From contig JBHEMX010000040.1 in assembly GCA_046262355.1 (NCBI GenBank), forward strand, positions 1 through 58,918: a DNA stretch of 58,918 nucleotides, read 5' to 3'. Origin of the DNA: DATADD01 sp046262355. GTDB lineage: Bacteria > Actinomycetota > CADDZG01 > WHSQ01. The translations under genes were made by a program, and so were the position numbers. Positions 1 through 8,248 of the stretch are shown piece by piece (position 1 is the first letter of the stretch; every line of letters starts with the position of its first letter). The notes under the pieces are model-generated. The model saw only the letters and a list, made by a program, of their open reading frames with translations, searched no databases and had not been told where the DNA came from.

Positions 1-135
1 TGTCGGCGCGGATGCGCTCTGTGGGGGATACTCGTTCCACGGACGTAGTCTCCTTTCGCTAGCTTGCAGGCAGTTGATTGGAGCCTACGTCCGTCGCCTT
101 TTCAGGCCCGGTTTTTACACCGGAGATGGGTCGCC
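1..135 (-). mobile_element. IS256-family element, right end only (runs off the window)
   Basis: This is the 5' end of an IS256-type transposase gene on the minus strand plus its upstream terminal region. The coding part is 1-40, with GTG at 40-38 and a start reading V-E-R-V-S-P-T-E-R-I-R-A-D. That is nearly the same as the start of the second copy at 1355 (M-S-K-R-V-S-P-I-E-R-I-R-A-E). The roughly 95 bases upstream (41-135) match 1358-1452 closely, with identity ending near GGGTCGC at both places. The outer end of this element therefore lies at about 133-136, inside the tail of the next copy. The rest of the element lies left of the window. Confidence 0.7.
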
Positions 136-1355
136 ACCCGCTGGAGCATCCGGACGTTGGCCGGCGTCTGCCGTACGCCGCGCCAGCCCCGGCTCGCACG
201 GTCGAGCACCGCCCACACGAGCGATAGGCACGAGTGCTCGCCGGGCAGGCGGCCGATGACCTTGGTGCGACGCTTGGACTCGCCGAAGGTGCGCTCGATG
301 AGGTTCGTGTGCCGGATCCTTGTCCAGTGATCGGGCGGGAAGCGGAGGTGGCTTGCGAGAGTGACCCGAAGTCGTCGGTGACGCATGCCACCGCGCCGGG
401 GTACGAGCCATTCCACTTGTCGGCGAGCGCGGCGTCGCCGGGCTCTTGGTCGATGTCGTCGAAGATCGACCAGTAGTCGGCCTTGACCTCATCCTGGTCG
501 CCCTTGGACACCTTGGCGAGGACGTTGCGAGCCGGAGGGATCAGACAGCGCTGCCGGAGGCTCGCAGCGAAGACCTGCTCGATCGCGGAGATGAGGCCCG
601 GGGCGCCGTCTGTGATCACCAGCAACGGCGCTCTGAGCCCGCGCTTCGTGAGCTCGCGCAGGAAGTCGACCGCGGCGTCGTGGGACTCTGCAGACACGCT
701 GGCCAGGGCCAGAAGCACCGGTTTGCCGTCAGTCGTGATGCCCCATGCGCACAGCACCGGCTCGGCCCGGGCGCCGGAGTGGAAGCGGAAGTGAGACGCG
801 TCGATGTAGAGGTATTCGAGCTCGACCTCGGAGAGGTCCTTGGTGCGCCACGCGTCGAACTCGTCCTTGATCGCCTGGCAGATGCGGTTGACCGTCATGC
901 GCGACAGCGTTGCCTCCTCGCCGAGGGCGTCGGCGAGTGTGGCCTCGACGTCGCGCGTCGACAGACCTCTGACGTAGCCGGCGACAACAAGGCTCTCGAT
1001 CGCGTTGGTTCTCGTCTGTCCGGGTGTTCGGGGTCACCCCTTTCCCGAAGAGACGCGACGCGAACGCCTCGTCGGTGCCCCGGAGCTTGGGGCGGGAAAG
1101 CTCGACCGGTCCTGCGGTCGTCTTGACCGTCGCCGGGGCGTAGCCGTTTCTCGACCCCTCCCGGGCCCGCTCGCCAGCGGAGTAGCGGTCACGGCCCAAG
1201 AACTCAGTGACCTTGGCCTCGATGGCCGCCTGCATGAGCAGACGCGTCGCCACCCGGCCGACCTCCTCGAGGACCTCGGCGAGCTCGCGCTCGGAAGAAA
1301 ACAGCTCGTCAATCTCGGCCCGGATGCGCTCGATGGGGGATACTCGTTTGGACAC
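102..1355 (-). pseudogene. IS256-family (mutator-type) transposase, two frameshifts
   Basis: The transposase catalyses cut-and-paste or copy-out transposition of its own element. It begins at 1355 (GTG, M-S-K-R-V-S-P-I-E-R) and reads intact to about 1015-1020. It continues in a second frame to about 355-365, then in a third frame to 102. The DDE residues are recognisable in separate frames: D of YIDASHF, D of VITDGAPG, and E of NLIERTFGESKRR. The last few residues (RCKNRA) are coded by the terminal sequence of the neighbouring IS copy, so the true C-terminus is lost. Two frameshifts and a replaced tail make it inactive unless the frameshifts are sequencing errors. Confidence 0.85.
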
Positions 1356-1452
1356 GGGCGTAGGTCTCCTTTCGTGAGTTTGCCGACTCTTGATCGGAGC
1401 CTACGTCCGTCGCCTTTTCAGGCCCGGCTTTTACACCGGAGATGGGTCGCTA
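136..1452 (-). mobile_element. Second IS256-family copy, left end overwritten by the first
   Basis: The element body runs from the junction with the upstream copy (about 136) to about 1452, where the terminal segment (GCCTACGTCC through GGGTCGC) stops matching that copy. The terminal segments at 95-135 and 1412-1452 lie in the same orientation, not inverted. That is expected if each is the right end of a separate IS copy. No matching left inverted repeat was found for this copy. Base 1453 onward is unrelated sequence leading into the polymerase gene. Confidence 0.65.
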
Positions 1453-1514
1453 CCTTGGCCAACAAGCGCCAGGCGAAAGCCGCTAATGTAGAGGGCAGCT
1501 TAGCGGCTGCTCAC

Positions 1515-2981
1515 ATGACGCTTGGGGGAACAGTGGCGTACGTTTTTACCCATGTTCTGATAGCCATCGTTCTCCTGGCGGCTGTATCAAGGCGTCGGCT
1601 GCACGGAGCGCTGTGGGCGTGGGGTCTCGTCGCTCCCTTGCAAGGCCTTCCCCTCTACCTTGGGGTGGGCTGGACGTGGTCCGCACTGATGACTGTCGCT
1701 CTAGGCCTCCCTGCCGTGCATCGCCCAAGGCGCTTCCCGGGGGCGCTCTTCTTTTGGAGTCTCGTCGTGTGGGCACTCCTCGTCACGCTGTGGTTCTGGC
1801 TCGCAGATCCCCTCGCCCCGCAGCTTGTCAAGACCGCTCAGATCGCCTTCCGCTGGAAGTCAGGCCAGACGACATTTCGCTACGCGGTTCAACTCGGCGT
1901 CTTGTACCAAATCCTTTTTTCCTCGTACATCGCGTACCGTCTCGTCGATTCGGATGCGGCTTTCAGAGCGATCTTGCGAGGTTTCATCACTGGTACAACC
2001 GCCTCAGTGGTGCTGGGCATCTACCAAGTCGCCGCCTACCGCTTCAATTGGTGGTGGATCTTCTCGTACGAGGAGGCGACGGACCTGCGCGGCAATTTCG
2101 GCATGGTGGGGGGCCACTCAAGCCTCGTCGGCCCGCTGGGTTGGCTGAGGCTATCGGGCCTAGGGGGCGAGCCGAAACACACGGCAGCCTTTATCGTCAT
2201 CGCCCTCTGCGCCATTACATCTCTGGCCTTCGCAGGTCGCGTGGTCGCTTCGTGGAAGATCTTCGCTCTCTTGTTGCTCGGATTGGCGTTGACCCTCTCG
2301 ACAAGTGGCTGGTTCGCCTTCGCCTTCGCCGCGACCATACTGGCGGTCAGTGGCTCGGCGCGCTTCCTCTCGCCATGGGGCACGAAGATACTTGTTCCAG
2401 CTCAGTTCGCGGCCGTCTTAGCCGTCGGCGGAATCGCCTTCCTCTTCATTTTGGATAGCCAAGCGAGGCGGGAGATCGTACAGACGCGCATCACTGAACG
2501 GCTGGGCGGCGCCTACGCTAGCGTGCGGGAGTTTGAGTGGAAGGACGACGCTCTGTTCCGATTCCTCGCAGAAAACCCTTACCAAAGCATCCTAGGGCAC
2601 GGCATGGGAGGAGTCGACTTCTACCTGGTCCGCTACGCCAAACCCTACATCACGTCAAATAGCACTCCAACGCCCACTTATACTCTGTCTTGGCTAATCG
2701 GTGATATTGGTGTAGTTGGTACTTTTCTCTTAGTCGCGATGCTCGTCGTCTGGCGAAATTCGGTCCGCCGGTCCCTCGCCGCAAGGCTCTTCATAACGGC
2801 AGCTGGATCGGCAATCCTAATCCAGCCTGCCTTCGCGCTAGGGGGGTTCATGCTGCTCGCCGGAGGATTCTTGAGACATGGGACGGCTCCGCACGAGGCT
2901 CAACTGCCCTTGCTCCACCGGACTCGATTGCTCGTGGCAGACTCTAAGGTTATCCCCCGCTTTGATGAACACACAGTCTAG
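1515..2981 (+). CDS. O-antigen polymerase/ligase-like membrane protein
   Basis: Predicted polytopic membrane protein of 488 residues, almost entirely hydrophobic helices with one longer hydrophilic loop (about residues 320-385). The segment ILGHGMGGVDFY near the C-terminal side of the loop, followed by more helices, resembles the O-antigen ligase/Wzy (PF04932) architecture. It probably polymerises or ligates lipid-linked glycan repeats on the outer face of the membrane. The open frame extends upstream into IS DNA, so the start is uncertain. ATG 1515 is possible; GTG 1533 has a better ribosome-binding site (GGGGGAA five bases upstream). It stands alone just downstream of the IS copies, which may have separated it from other genes. 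A second member of this fold lies at 25945. Confidence 0.7.
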   Translation: MTLGGTVAYVFTHVLIAIVLLAAVSRRRLHGALWAWGLVAPLQGLPLYLGVGWTWSALMTVALGLPAVHRPRRFPGALFFWSLVVWALLVTLWFWLADPLAPQLVKTAQIAFRWKSGQTTFRYAVQLGVLYQILFSSYIAYRLVDSDAAFRAILRGFITGTTASVVLGIYQVAAYRFNWWWIFSYEEATDLRGNFGMVGGHSSLVGPLGWLRLSGLGGEPKHTAAFIVIALCAITSLAFAGRVVASWKIFALLLLGLALTLSTSGWFAFAFAATILAVSGSARFLSPWGTKILVPAQFAAVLAVGGIAFLFILDSQARREIVQTRITERLGGAYASVREFEWKDDALFRFLAENPYQSILGHGMGGVDFYLVRYAKPYITSNSTPTPTYTLSWLIGDIGVVGTFLLVAMLVVWRNSVRRSLAARLFITAAGSAILIQPAFALGGFMLLAGGFLRHGTAPHEAQLPLLHRTRLLVADSKVIPRFDEHTV

Positions 2982-3034
2982 CTGACCGTGCTCCAGGTAT
3001 CTTTTCTCCAACACCTCGCGCCGTGGACATGTGT

Positions 3035-4072
3035 TCAAGGAACCGAATCCGTGTCCGACTGCAGCGTCCCACCGACCGGGGGCTCTGACTCACCATTCAG
3101 TGGCAGGATATAGAAAGAGTCCTCTCGTTTCGAACTCGTGGCATTCAAGAGGCGCAGCCCTCTTATGGAGTGCTTGACTAACCATACCAGCCGGTAAAGA
3201 TAGGCGTGAATCAGACCGACCTTCTTGCCTGTGGCGTTGGGCGTCCACTCGCGCATGTACTCTCGAGATGGCACGACCTTGCGAGCTATCGATCTTGCTC
3301 CGGCCCCCAGCCCGCCACGACGAAGCTCGTCGAAAACCAGCGCATATCCAAGCGCCAGGCGCCCGGGCGACCCCCTTCGGAGCGTCACCCGCAACGACGC
3401 ACGCTCCGAGAGCCCCATGTCGTCGGCGAGTGCCTGCCCCTCGGGAAGCAGTCGGAGTCCGGCCGCGAAGGCGGCGCGACTCTCGATCGCCTCCGCCAGC
3501 TCAGCAGCCGCAACCCAAACATCACGAGGAAGCCGCTGGAGGGCTAGTCTCAGATCGCTCACCGCTTTATCCCCGTCGATGCCGTGCTGCAAGGCGTGGA
3601 GCGCGACGTGGAGGGCGCGAGCCTCGATCGCCAGCACCCTCAGGCGGAGACGAGCGACGATCATCGGCTCCGTGCTAGCGGCCAAGACGCTCCACACACG
3701 CTCCGGAGGAGCCTCCACCGCACCGAGCGTCCGATGGAGGTCGACCATCGCTCCGTCTGAGTGCCGTCGCCAGTTTCGGGCCTGAGCGATCTCTCTCTGC
3801 AACTCGTCTACCGGGTCGGGAGCGAAGCCCAGACCGCGCAAGACGTCTTCACAGGCATGTTGCTCGGCCGGGGATACGAGGAAGTCCGAATCGACGTAGG
3901 GCCGTTGTGACGGAGTCTCGTAGAGCCAGCGCGAGATGGACGGCCCTTTGAGCAGGATGCCGGTGAGGCCGGCAGTCTGCCATGCTTCCGCAACCTCCGC
4001 CGAGACGGCGTCCACGAGCATGTTGGCGGCAGTCACCTGCAGCCTCTCGGGTGGATGATCGGCGGGCATCAC
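3035..4072 (-). CDS. Nucleotidyltransferase family protein (PF14907-like)
   Basis: A 345-residue protein with the nucleotidyltransferase-like signature seen in PF14907 proteins: LLKGPSISRWLY (K42, G43) followed by RPYVDSDFLV (D61, D63), then R/D-rich segments and a helical C-terminal half. In other bacteria this family occurs beside PqqD-like and HprK-like genes in peptide-modification or cell-surface loci. The same partners are present here. The substrate is unknown. GTG 4072 and ATG 4069 are both possible starts. It lies 88 bases downstream of the Cys-rich Tat protein on the same strand and is probably the last gene of that set. Confidence 0.7.
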   Translation of the reverse strand: MMPADHPPERLQVTAANMLVDAVSAEVAEAWQTAGLTGILLKGPSISRWLYETPSQRPYVDSDFLVSPAEQHACEDVLRGLGFAPDPVDELQREIAQARNWRRHSDGAMVDLHRTLGAVEAPPERVWSVLAASTEPMIVARLRLRVLAIEARALHVALHALQHGIDGDKAVSDLRLALQRLPRDVWVAAAELAEAIESRAAFAAGLRLLPEGQALADDMGLSERASLRVTLRRGSPGRLALGYALVFDELRRGGLGAGARSIARKVVPSREYMREWTPNATGKKVGLIHAYLYRLVWLVKHSIRGLRLLNATSSKREDSFYILPLNGESEPPVGGTLQSDTDSVP

Positions 4073-4160
4073 CTGTGGAGTGTCCGGGTTATCGGTGGGG
4101 GCGCCGACTCAGAGAAGCCTTATTTACGTTGAATGGTAACGGGGGCCCTGCTCCGAGGGG

Positions 4161-4457
4161 CTAAGCGCACTTGTTCGTTGCTGGGTTGCAGTTACCGGAA
4201 CAGCACTTGCTGCTCTTACCCCGATTAGGCCCCGAACTGGGGCAGCCGGTGACCGCGACGCCCGCCGGGATGCAGCACTTCCCGCTCACGCAGACCTTGC
4301 CAGATGCGCAATCGGCATTCGTAGTGCATTCTGGGGAGTCTGCGTGCGCGGTCCCCGCTCCAAGCGTCAGGATCATGGGAGCCGTTGACGCCGCGATGGC
4401 GGCGTTTCGCAGGAAGCGGCGCCGTTCGATACGCTCCGTTTCGAACTCTGTCCCCAT
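4161..4457 (-). CDS. Small Tat-exported protein with ten cysteines
   Basis: A 98-residue protein with a twin-arginine signal: RRRFLR at 12-17, then a hydrophobic stretch and a probable AHA cleavage site near residue 39. The predicted mature part is about 59 residues with ten cysteines (44, 50, 56, 61, 62, 72, 85, 86, 90, 97), including two CC pairs. The pattern NADCASGKVCVSGKCC resembles small disulfide-rich EGF- or knottin-like repeats of secreted bacterial proteins. ATG 4457 is preferred because GAGGTGGGGG lies just upstream; GTG 4466 is the alternative. It sits between the nucleotidyltransferase and the HprK-like gene and is the only obvious small exported candidate substrate there. A role as substrate is inference. 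Confidence 0.75.
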   Translation of the reverse strand: MGTEFETERIERRRFLRNAAIAASTAPMILTLGAGTAHADSPECTTNADCASGKVCVSGKCCIPAGVAVTGCPSSGPNRGKSSKCCSGNCNPATNKCA

Positions 4458-4499
4458 GGCCCCCACCTCGAGCTCGCCCTCACCAAATCTTAGGTAACC

Positions 4500-5339
4500 T
4501 TACCCGCCGAGGGAACCAGTTTCAACCATCTCTTTGACGACCGCAAGTGCTTGCTTTGATGTCCCGTAACGAAGCTCCAGGGCGTCAACGTCCCGGCACA
4601 TCCTCCCGAGCGTCCCGAGGGCCGCCCGGTCGATCCCATCGATGAACTGGCCACATCGCGCGGCGGCGTTGGCGGCGCTCAGTGATCTCGACGCCGGCGA
4701 GCCGGCCCGCCGGTCCAGGAACAGCATCAATCTGGGCGTCGCCAGCTTCTCTTTGGAGAGCGGGAGCCCCCCGGGCGCCACGACGAAGCGACCTCTCGGG
4801 GATGGCAGCCACGAGGGCGGCTGCCACAGTCCGTGGAAGGCTCGCCATCGATTCGGGTCCTTGACGCTGAGGGGCTTGGGGAAGGGTCGAACGCCCCCAG
4901 AACGGAGCTCGATCGGAGCGAGGTCATCGCTGAAGTACTCCCAACCATCTTGGGAGCGCAGCAGATCCAGCGTCAGGGTCGTCTTGCCCGCTCCGGAAGG
5001 TCCCACGAGAAGGAGGCAAGCGGTCCCCTTCACCACCACCCCCGCATGCAGACAGATGACGCCCCGGGCTTGTGCGACTGCGTGCCTGAACATGGCGCCG
5101 AAGACAGAGTCGGCTAGGGGCCAGATGTCCTCGTAGAGCATGGGGTCCTGATAACCGAGACGAAGCCACCAACCTTCCGACCGCTCCGTGACCTGCGCGT
5201 ACGGCTTGGCTGATCCAGCCGACGAGGGAGTCAGAAAGGGCTCCCACAACTCAGCGAACAGGTCCGTGCAGCGCCCGCTGCTGCGCACCGTGAAGATTGT
5301 GCCCAAAAGATTGAGTTTGAGATCGCTCGGCTGCCGCAC
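4500..5339 (-). CDS. HprK-related P-loop kinase-like protein
   Basis: A 279-residue protein with the C-terminal fold of HPr kinase/phosphorylase. LHAGVVVKG (about 97-105) precedes a P-loop GPSGAGKT (113-120), followed by SDDLAPIE (137-144) and PFPKPLSVK (152-160). That is the order seen in HprK-related proteins of PqqD-containing loci. It is unlikely to act on HPr, since no PTS gene is nearby. The GTG start at 5339 follows directly on the TAG stop of the upstream gene, indicating coupling. In related loci such proteins accompany a PqqD-like peptide chaperone and a nucleotidyltransferase. The substrate is unknown. Confidence 0.75.
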   Translation of the reverse strand: MRQPSDLKLNLLGTIFTVRSSGRCTDLFAELWEPFLTPSSAGSAKPYAQVTERSEGWWLRLGYQDPMLYEDIWPLADSVFGAMFRHAVAQARGVICLHAGVVVKGTACLLLVGPSGAGKTTLTLDLLRSQDGWEYFSDDLAPIELRSGGVRPFPKPLSVKDPNRWRAFHGLWQPPSWLPSPRGRFVVAPGGLPLSKEKLATPRLMLFLDRRAGSPASRSLSAANAAARCGQFIDGIDRAALGTLGRMCRDVDALELRYGTSKQALAVVKEMVETGSLGG

Positions 5340-5954
5340 CTACTCGTTTAGCGACTTTCGTAGAGCCTCCACGAGGAGTGCGGGGTCCACGGAGTCGACG
5401 GCCGTGATCCCGCTCAAGGCGTCGATCAACCGCCTCAGCTCAGGCCTCTCCGGCAGCCCGAGGCGGTAGTCGCTCAGGATGAAGGAAAGGAAGGCGCCGC
5501 TCGTTTCGACGACCTCATCTTCCTCACCGTTCGCGAGGATCACAAAGTCGGGAGAGAACTCACCCCAATCCCGATTCTCGAAGGTGCCTCGTTCCGTAAA
5601 GATGACGTAGGGATCGGAGGCAAACGAGAATCCCGCTCGCTTCAGCTTGTTGCGGAACAACGAACGGTTGTAGAAGTCGTGACCGTAGAGGCCGCGGCGG
5701 CCTTCAAACTCGCAGCCGTGCAAGCGATAGGTGGCCGATGTGTCGCCGTGTGCCAGCGCCTCCACGACTCGTGACGCCATCTGTCCCACCTGAGCTAGGT
5801 CGCGGTCGGCGAAGATCAGTGTCTCTCCCAAGAAGAGCTGGGGGAGACGACGGATCCTCTTGTCTCCGTCGGCGATCACCAAGCTGAGTACGCCCTCATG
5901 CTTGTGTGCTTCCTCGTCGGGGACGTCCTCGGGCGGCAAGGTAAGCGACCGCAA
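5340..5954 (-). CDS. Unknown protein of the HprK/PqqD locus (possibly N-terminally interrupted)
   Basis: A 204-residue soluble protein with no family I recognise. The shown start is TTG 5954 and lacks a clear ribosome-binding site. Reading the same frame upstream gives about 31 plausible codons (containing GLVWAEARW and GNEWIEAR), then an in-frame TGA at 6050-6048, then 13 codons back to ATG 6089. That ATG overlaps the end of the PqqD-like gene and has GAAAGGGGG about 10 bases upstream. The original protein may therefore be about 249 residues, now interrupted by one nonsense codon. It is directly followed by the HprK-like gene, so it belongs to that operon. Confidence 0.6.
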   Translation of the reverse strand: MRSLTLPPEDVPDEEAHKHEGVLSLVIADGDKRIRRLPQLFLGETLIFADRDLAQVGQMASRVVEALAHGDTSATYRLHGCEFEGRRGLYGHDFYNRSLFRNKLKRAGFSFASDPYVIFTERGTFENRDWGEFSPDFVILANGEEDEVVETSGAFLSFILSDYRLGLPERPELRRLIDALSGITAVDSVDPALLVEALRKSLNE

Positions 5955-6081
5955 TCCATCAACTCGGTTGCATCTGGCTTCGATCCACTCGTTTCCCGCG
6001 TGGATCCAGCGCGCTTCGGCCCAGACCAGGCCTTCAAAGGGGTCTGGTCAGCCGCGCGCCACGTCGGAAAGAGGATCCTCC

Positions 6082-6435
6082 TCAATCATCGATCAACAAC
6101 CCCCTTTCAGCCATGTCGTCGAGGAGTTGAGGCAGCCCTTCCCTCAACTCGGAGTCTGGCTCGTATCGGTGCTCCAGTTGATGCATCGCCTCCTCGAAAC
6201 CGAACTCCTGAATAAGCGCGTAAACAAGAGCGGCGGCTGAGTTCAGATAGTGGAGCTGGCGAGAGTTTGGATCCAGGACAACAGCCTCATCCTCGACCCA
6301 CTCGACCTGCATCTCCGGTGCCGCCCGCATAGAAGGAGTATAGAAACGGCCCTCCATCATCGTTTCTTGAGGGCCGGCGACAACGAGCGAAACGCCTGTG
6401 TGCCGCATTGCGTCGGCCTGGGATAAAGTAAGCAT
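6082..6435 (-). CDS. PqqD-like protein
   Basis: A protein of up to 117 residues. Its core carries the PqqD-type pattern VEWVEDEAVVLDPNSRQ, then LHYLNSAAALVYALI and an acidic helical end (LLDDMAERGLLIDD). PqqD-like domains bind leader peptides of ribosomal peptides and present them to modifying enzymes. No radical SAM, B2 protease or transporter gene is nearby, so the partner here is probably the HprK-like or nucleotidyltransferase protein. The N-terminal 25-35 residues are longer than usual, and starts at 6360 or 6330 are possible. It is the first gene of the minus-strand set and is divergent from the BY-kinase gene at 6508. Confidence 0.7.
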   Translation of the reverse strand: MLTLSQADAMRHTGVSLVVAGPQETMMEGRFYTPSMRAAPEMQVEWVEDEAVVLDPNSRQLHYLNSAAALVYALIQEFGFEEAMHQLEHRYEPDSELREGLPQLLDDMAERGLLIDD

Positions 6436-6507
6436 CCCCGAGCGGACGGACTCAGGCGAGGAGGGTCGACTGGGTCTCGCCTGAACTCAATCACCCAAGA
6501 AGGCGCA

Positions 6508-8226
6508 ATGGCTCAGCCGGAAAATCTGGAGCAACCCGTCGATCTCCGCGAATACGTCGCTGTGCTGCGGCGGAGGAAATGGACGATCCTCTCGGTCGTC
6601 GCCGTGCTCGTGACCGCAGGGCTTCTGCTATCGCTGCGACAGACGCCCGTCTACGAGGCCGAGAGCCGGCTCCTCATCACCCCCTTACCCAACAACCCCT
6701 TTCCCAACGTCGACACCGAGAGCCAGGTCGTCGCCTCCCTCCCCGTGGCCAACCTGGTGCGAGAGGACTTAGGTCTCAGCGCCTCGCCCGATTCTCTCAT
6801 CCAGAACCTGACCGTGGTTGCGACCGTCGACACCGAGGTGGCCACCGTCCGTTACGCCTCGACCGATCCTCAGCTGGCACAAGAAGCTGCCAACTCGTTC
6901 TCCGAGAACTACATCGAATATCGACGTTCCCAAGCTCTGGAGACGATCCGGGCCGACGAGCGCACGGTGCGGCGCAAGATCGACGGCGTGCGAGACCAGC
7001 TCAAGGACGTGCTACAGAGGATCGAGGAAGCGAGGCAGGCAGGTAACGACACGGAAGCCGCCGCGCTCGAGACGGATCGCGCCGCGCTGGGCGCTCGCCT
7101 TGGTGTCTTGCAACAGCAGCTCGACGACACCAGCGCCGATCCGACCGTCACGCTGGAGGGCGGCCAGGTACTCGAGCTTGCGACCCTGCCCGCTTCGCCG
7201 TCGTCACCCGACCACACGAAGAACGCCGTGCTCGCCGGCATCGTCGGCCTCCTCCTCGGCGTGGGAGCGGCCTTCGTCCGGGAGCGGCTGGACGATCGCT
7301 TCAGCGACAGGGCCGACGTCGAGCGCGTTCTCGGAGCCCCCGTTCTCGCGACCGTCCAGCGCTACGCACCCGGTCAGGACCCCCGAGAACTGGTGCTCCT
7401 GGGCCGCCCTGAGGGCCCCGCCAGCGAGGCCTATCGCAGCCTACGCACGACCCTGAAGTTCATCACCTCGCAGCAAGGCATCAAGAGCGTGCTGGTGACG
7501 AGCCCTTCCGCAGGAGAGGGCAAGACCGTTACGACCGCGAACCTCGGGGTGGCGCTGGCCGCAGCGGGCCACCGGGTTGCGCTCGTTTCCGGGGACCTCC
7601 GACGCCCCACGCTCGAGGGCTACTTCCGCATCGACAACAGGGTCGGCCTCACCACCTGGCTGCTCGGCGAGCAGACGCAGACATGGCTGCTCGGTGAGGA
7701 GATCGAGTGGTACAAGCTCTTCCGAGAGACCGGCATAGCCAACGTCGCAGTGCTGCCGAGCGGCCCGATCCCGTCCAATCCGGCGGAGCTGCTCGCGTCG
7801 CCGGCCCTCAAGCGACTGATCGAGGAGCTGGAGGCCAACTTCGATCTTGTGCTCATCGACTCGGCGCCGTCGCTTCCCGTGGCCGACACATCGATCCTCG
7901 CCTCCCACGTCGGAGGAGTGATCGTGGTCCTGGATGCGACGAGGACGGCACGCTCCGCCGGTGCTCACGTCCAAGAGCAACTCGTGAGGGTCGGGGCGAA
8001 CATCCTCGGCACCGTGCTGAACGCATTCGACCCCTCGTCGGCGATGTACGCCTCGTACTACGGGAGCGACGGTTACTACTCGAGCTATAGGGCGGATCGG
8101 CCGGCCGAGGTGATCGCCACCGGCGCTCCTCCGCCTCCGCCTCCGCCGCCGTCCGGGACCGGCAGCACGAACGGATCGGCGCAGGGCGCGAGCAGGAAAG
8201 GTGGATTGAGCTTCCGCAAGCAGTGA
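6508..8226 (+). CDS. Wzz-type polysaccharide co-polymerase fused to BY-kinase
   Basis: A 572-residue chain-length regulator and bacterial tyrosine autokinase. An N-terminal transmembrane helix (about 25-43) leads to an extracytoplasmic Wzz domain with a coiled coil (about 150-190) and a second helix (about 237-257). The cytoplasmic ATPase follows, with Walker A SPSAGEGKT (332-340), SGDLRRPTL as Walker A', and LVLIDSAPSLPVAD (about 448-461) as Walker B. The C-terminal tail has a tyrosine cluster (YASYYGSDGYYSSY), the expected autophosphorylation site, then a run of prolines. The AAGAAGG ribosome-binding site supports ATG 6508. A short internal duplication (TWLLGE twice, near 7660-7700) lies inside the kinase domain. 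Confidence 0.92.
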   Translation: MAQPENLEQPVDLREYVAVLRRRKWTILSVVAVLVTAGLLLSLRQTPVYEAESRLLITPLPNNPFPNVDTESQVVASLPVANLVREDLGLSASPDSLIQNLTVVATVDTEVATVRYASTDPQLAQEAANSFSENYIEYRRSQALETIRADERTVRRKIDGVRDQLKDVLQRIEEARQAGNDTEAAALETDRAALGARLGVLQQQLDDTSADPTVTLEGGQVLELATLPASPSSPDHTKNAVLAGIVGLLLGVGAAFVRERLDDRFSDRADVERVLGAPVLATVQRYAPGQDPRELVLLGRPEGPASEAYRSLRTTLKFITSQQGIKSVLVTSPSAGEGKTVTTANLGVALAAAGHRVALVSGDLRRPTLEGYFRIDNRVGLTTWLLGEQTQTWLLGEEIEWYKLFRETGIANVAVLPSGPIPSNPAELLASPALKRLIEELEANFDLVLIDSAPSLPVADTSILASHVGGVIVVLDATRTARSAGAHVQEQLVRVGANILGTVLNAFDPSSAMYASYYGSDGYYSSYRADRPAEVIATGAPPPPPPPPSGTGSTNGSAQGASRKGGLSFRKQ

Positions 8227-8248
8227 CGGGCCGGGACGGTGCATCCAG

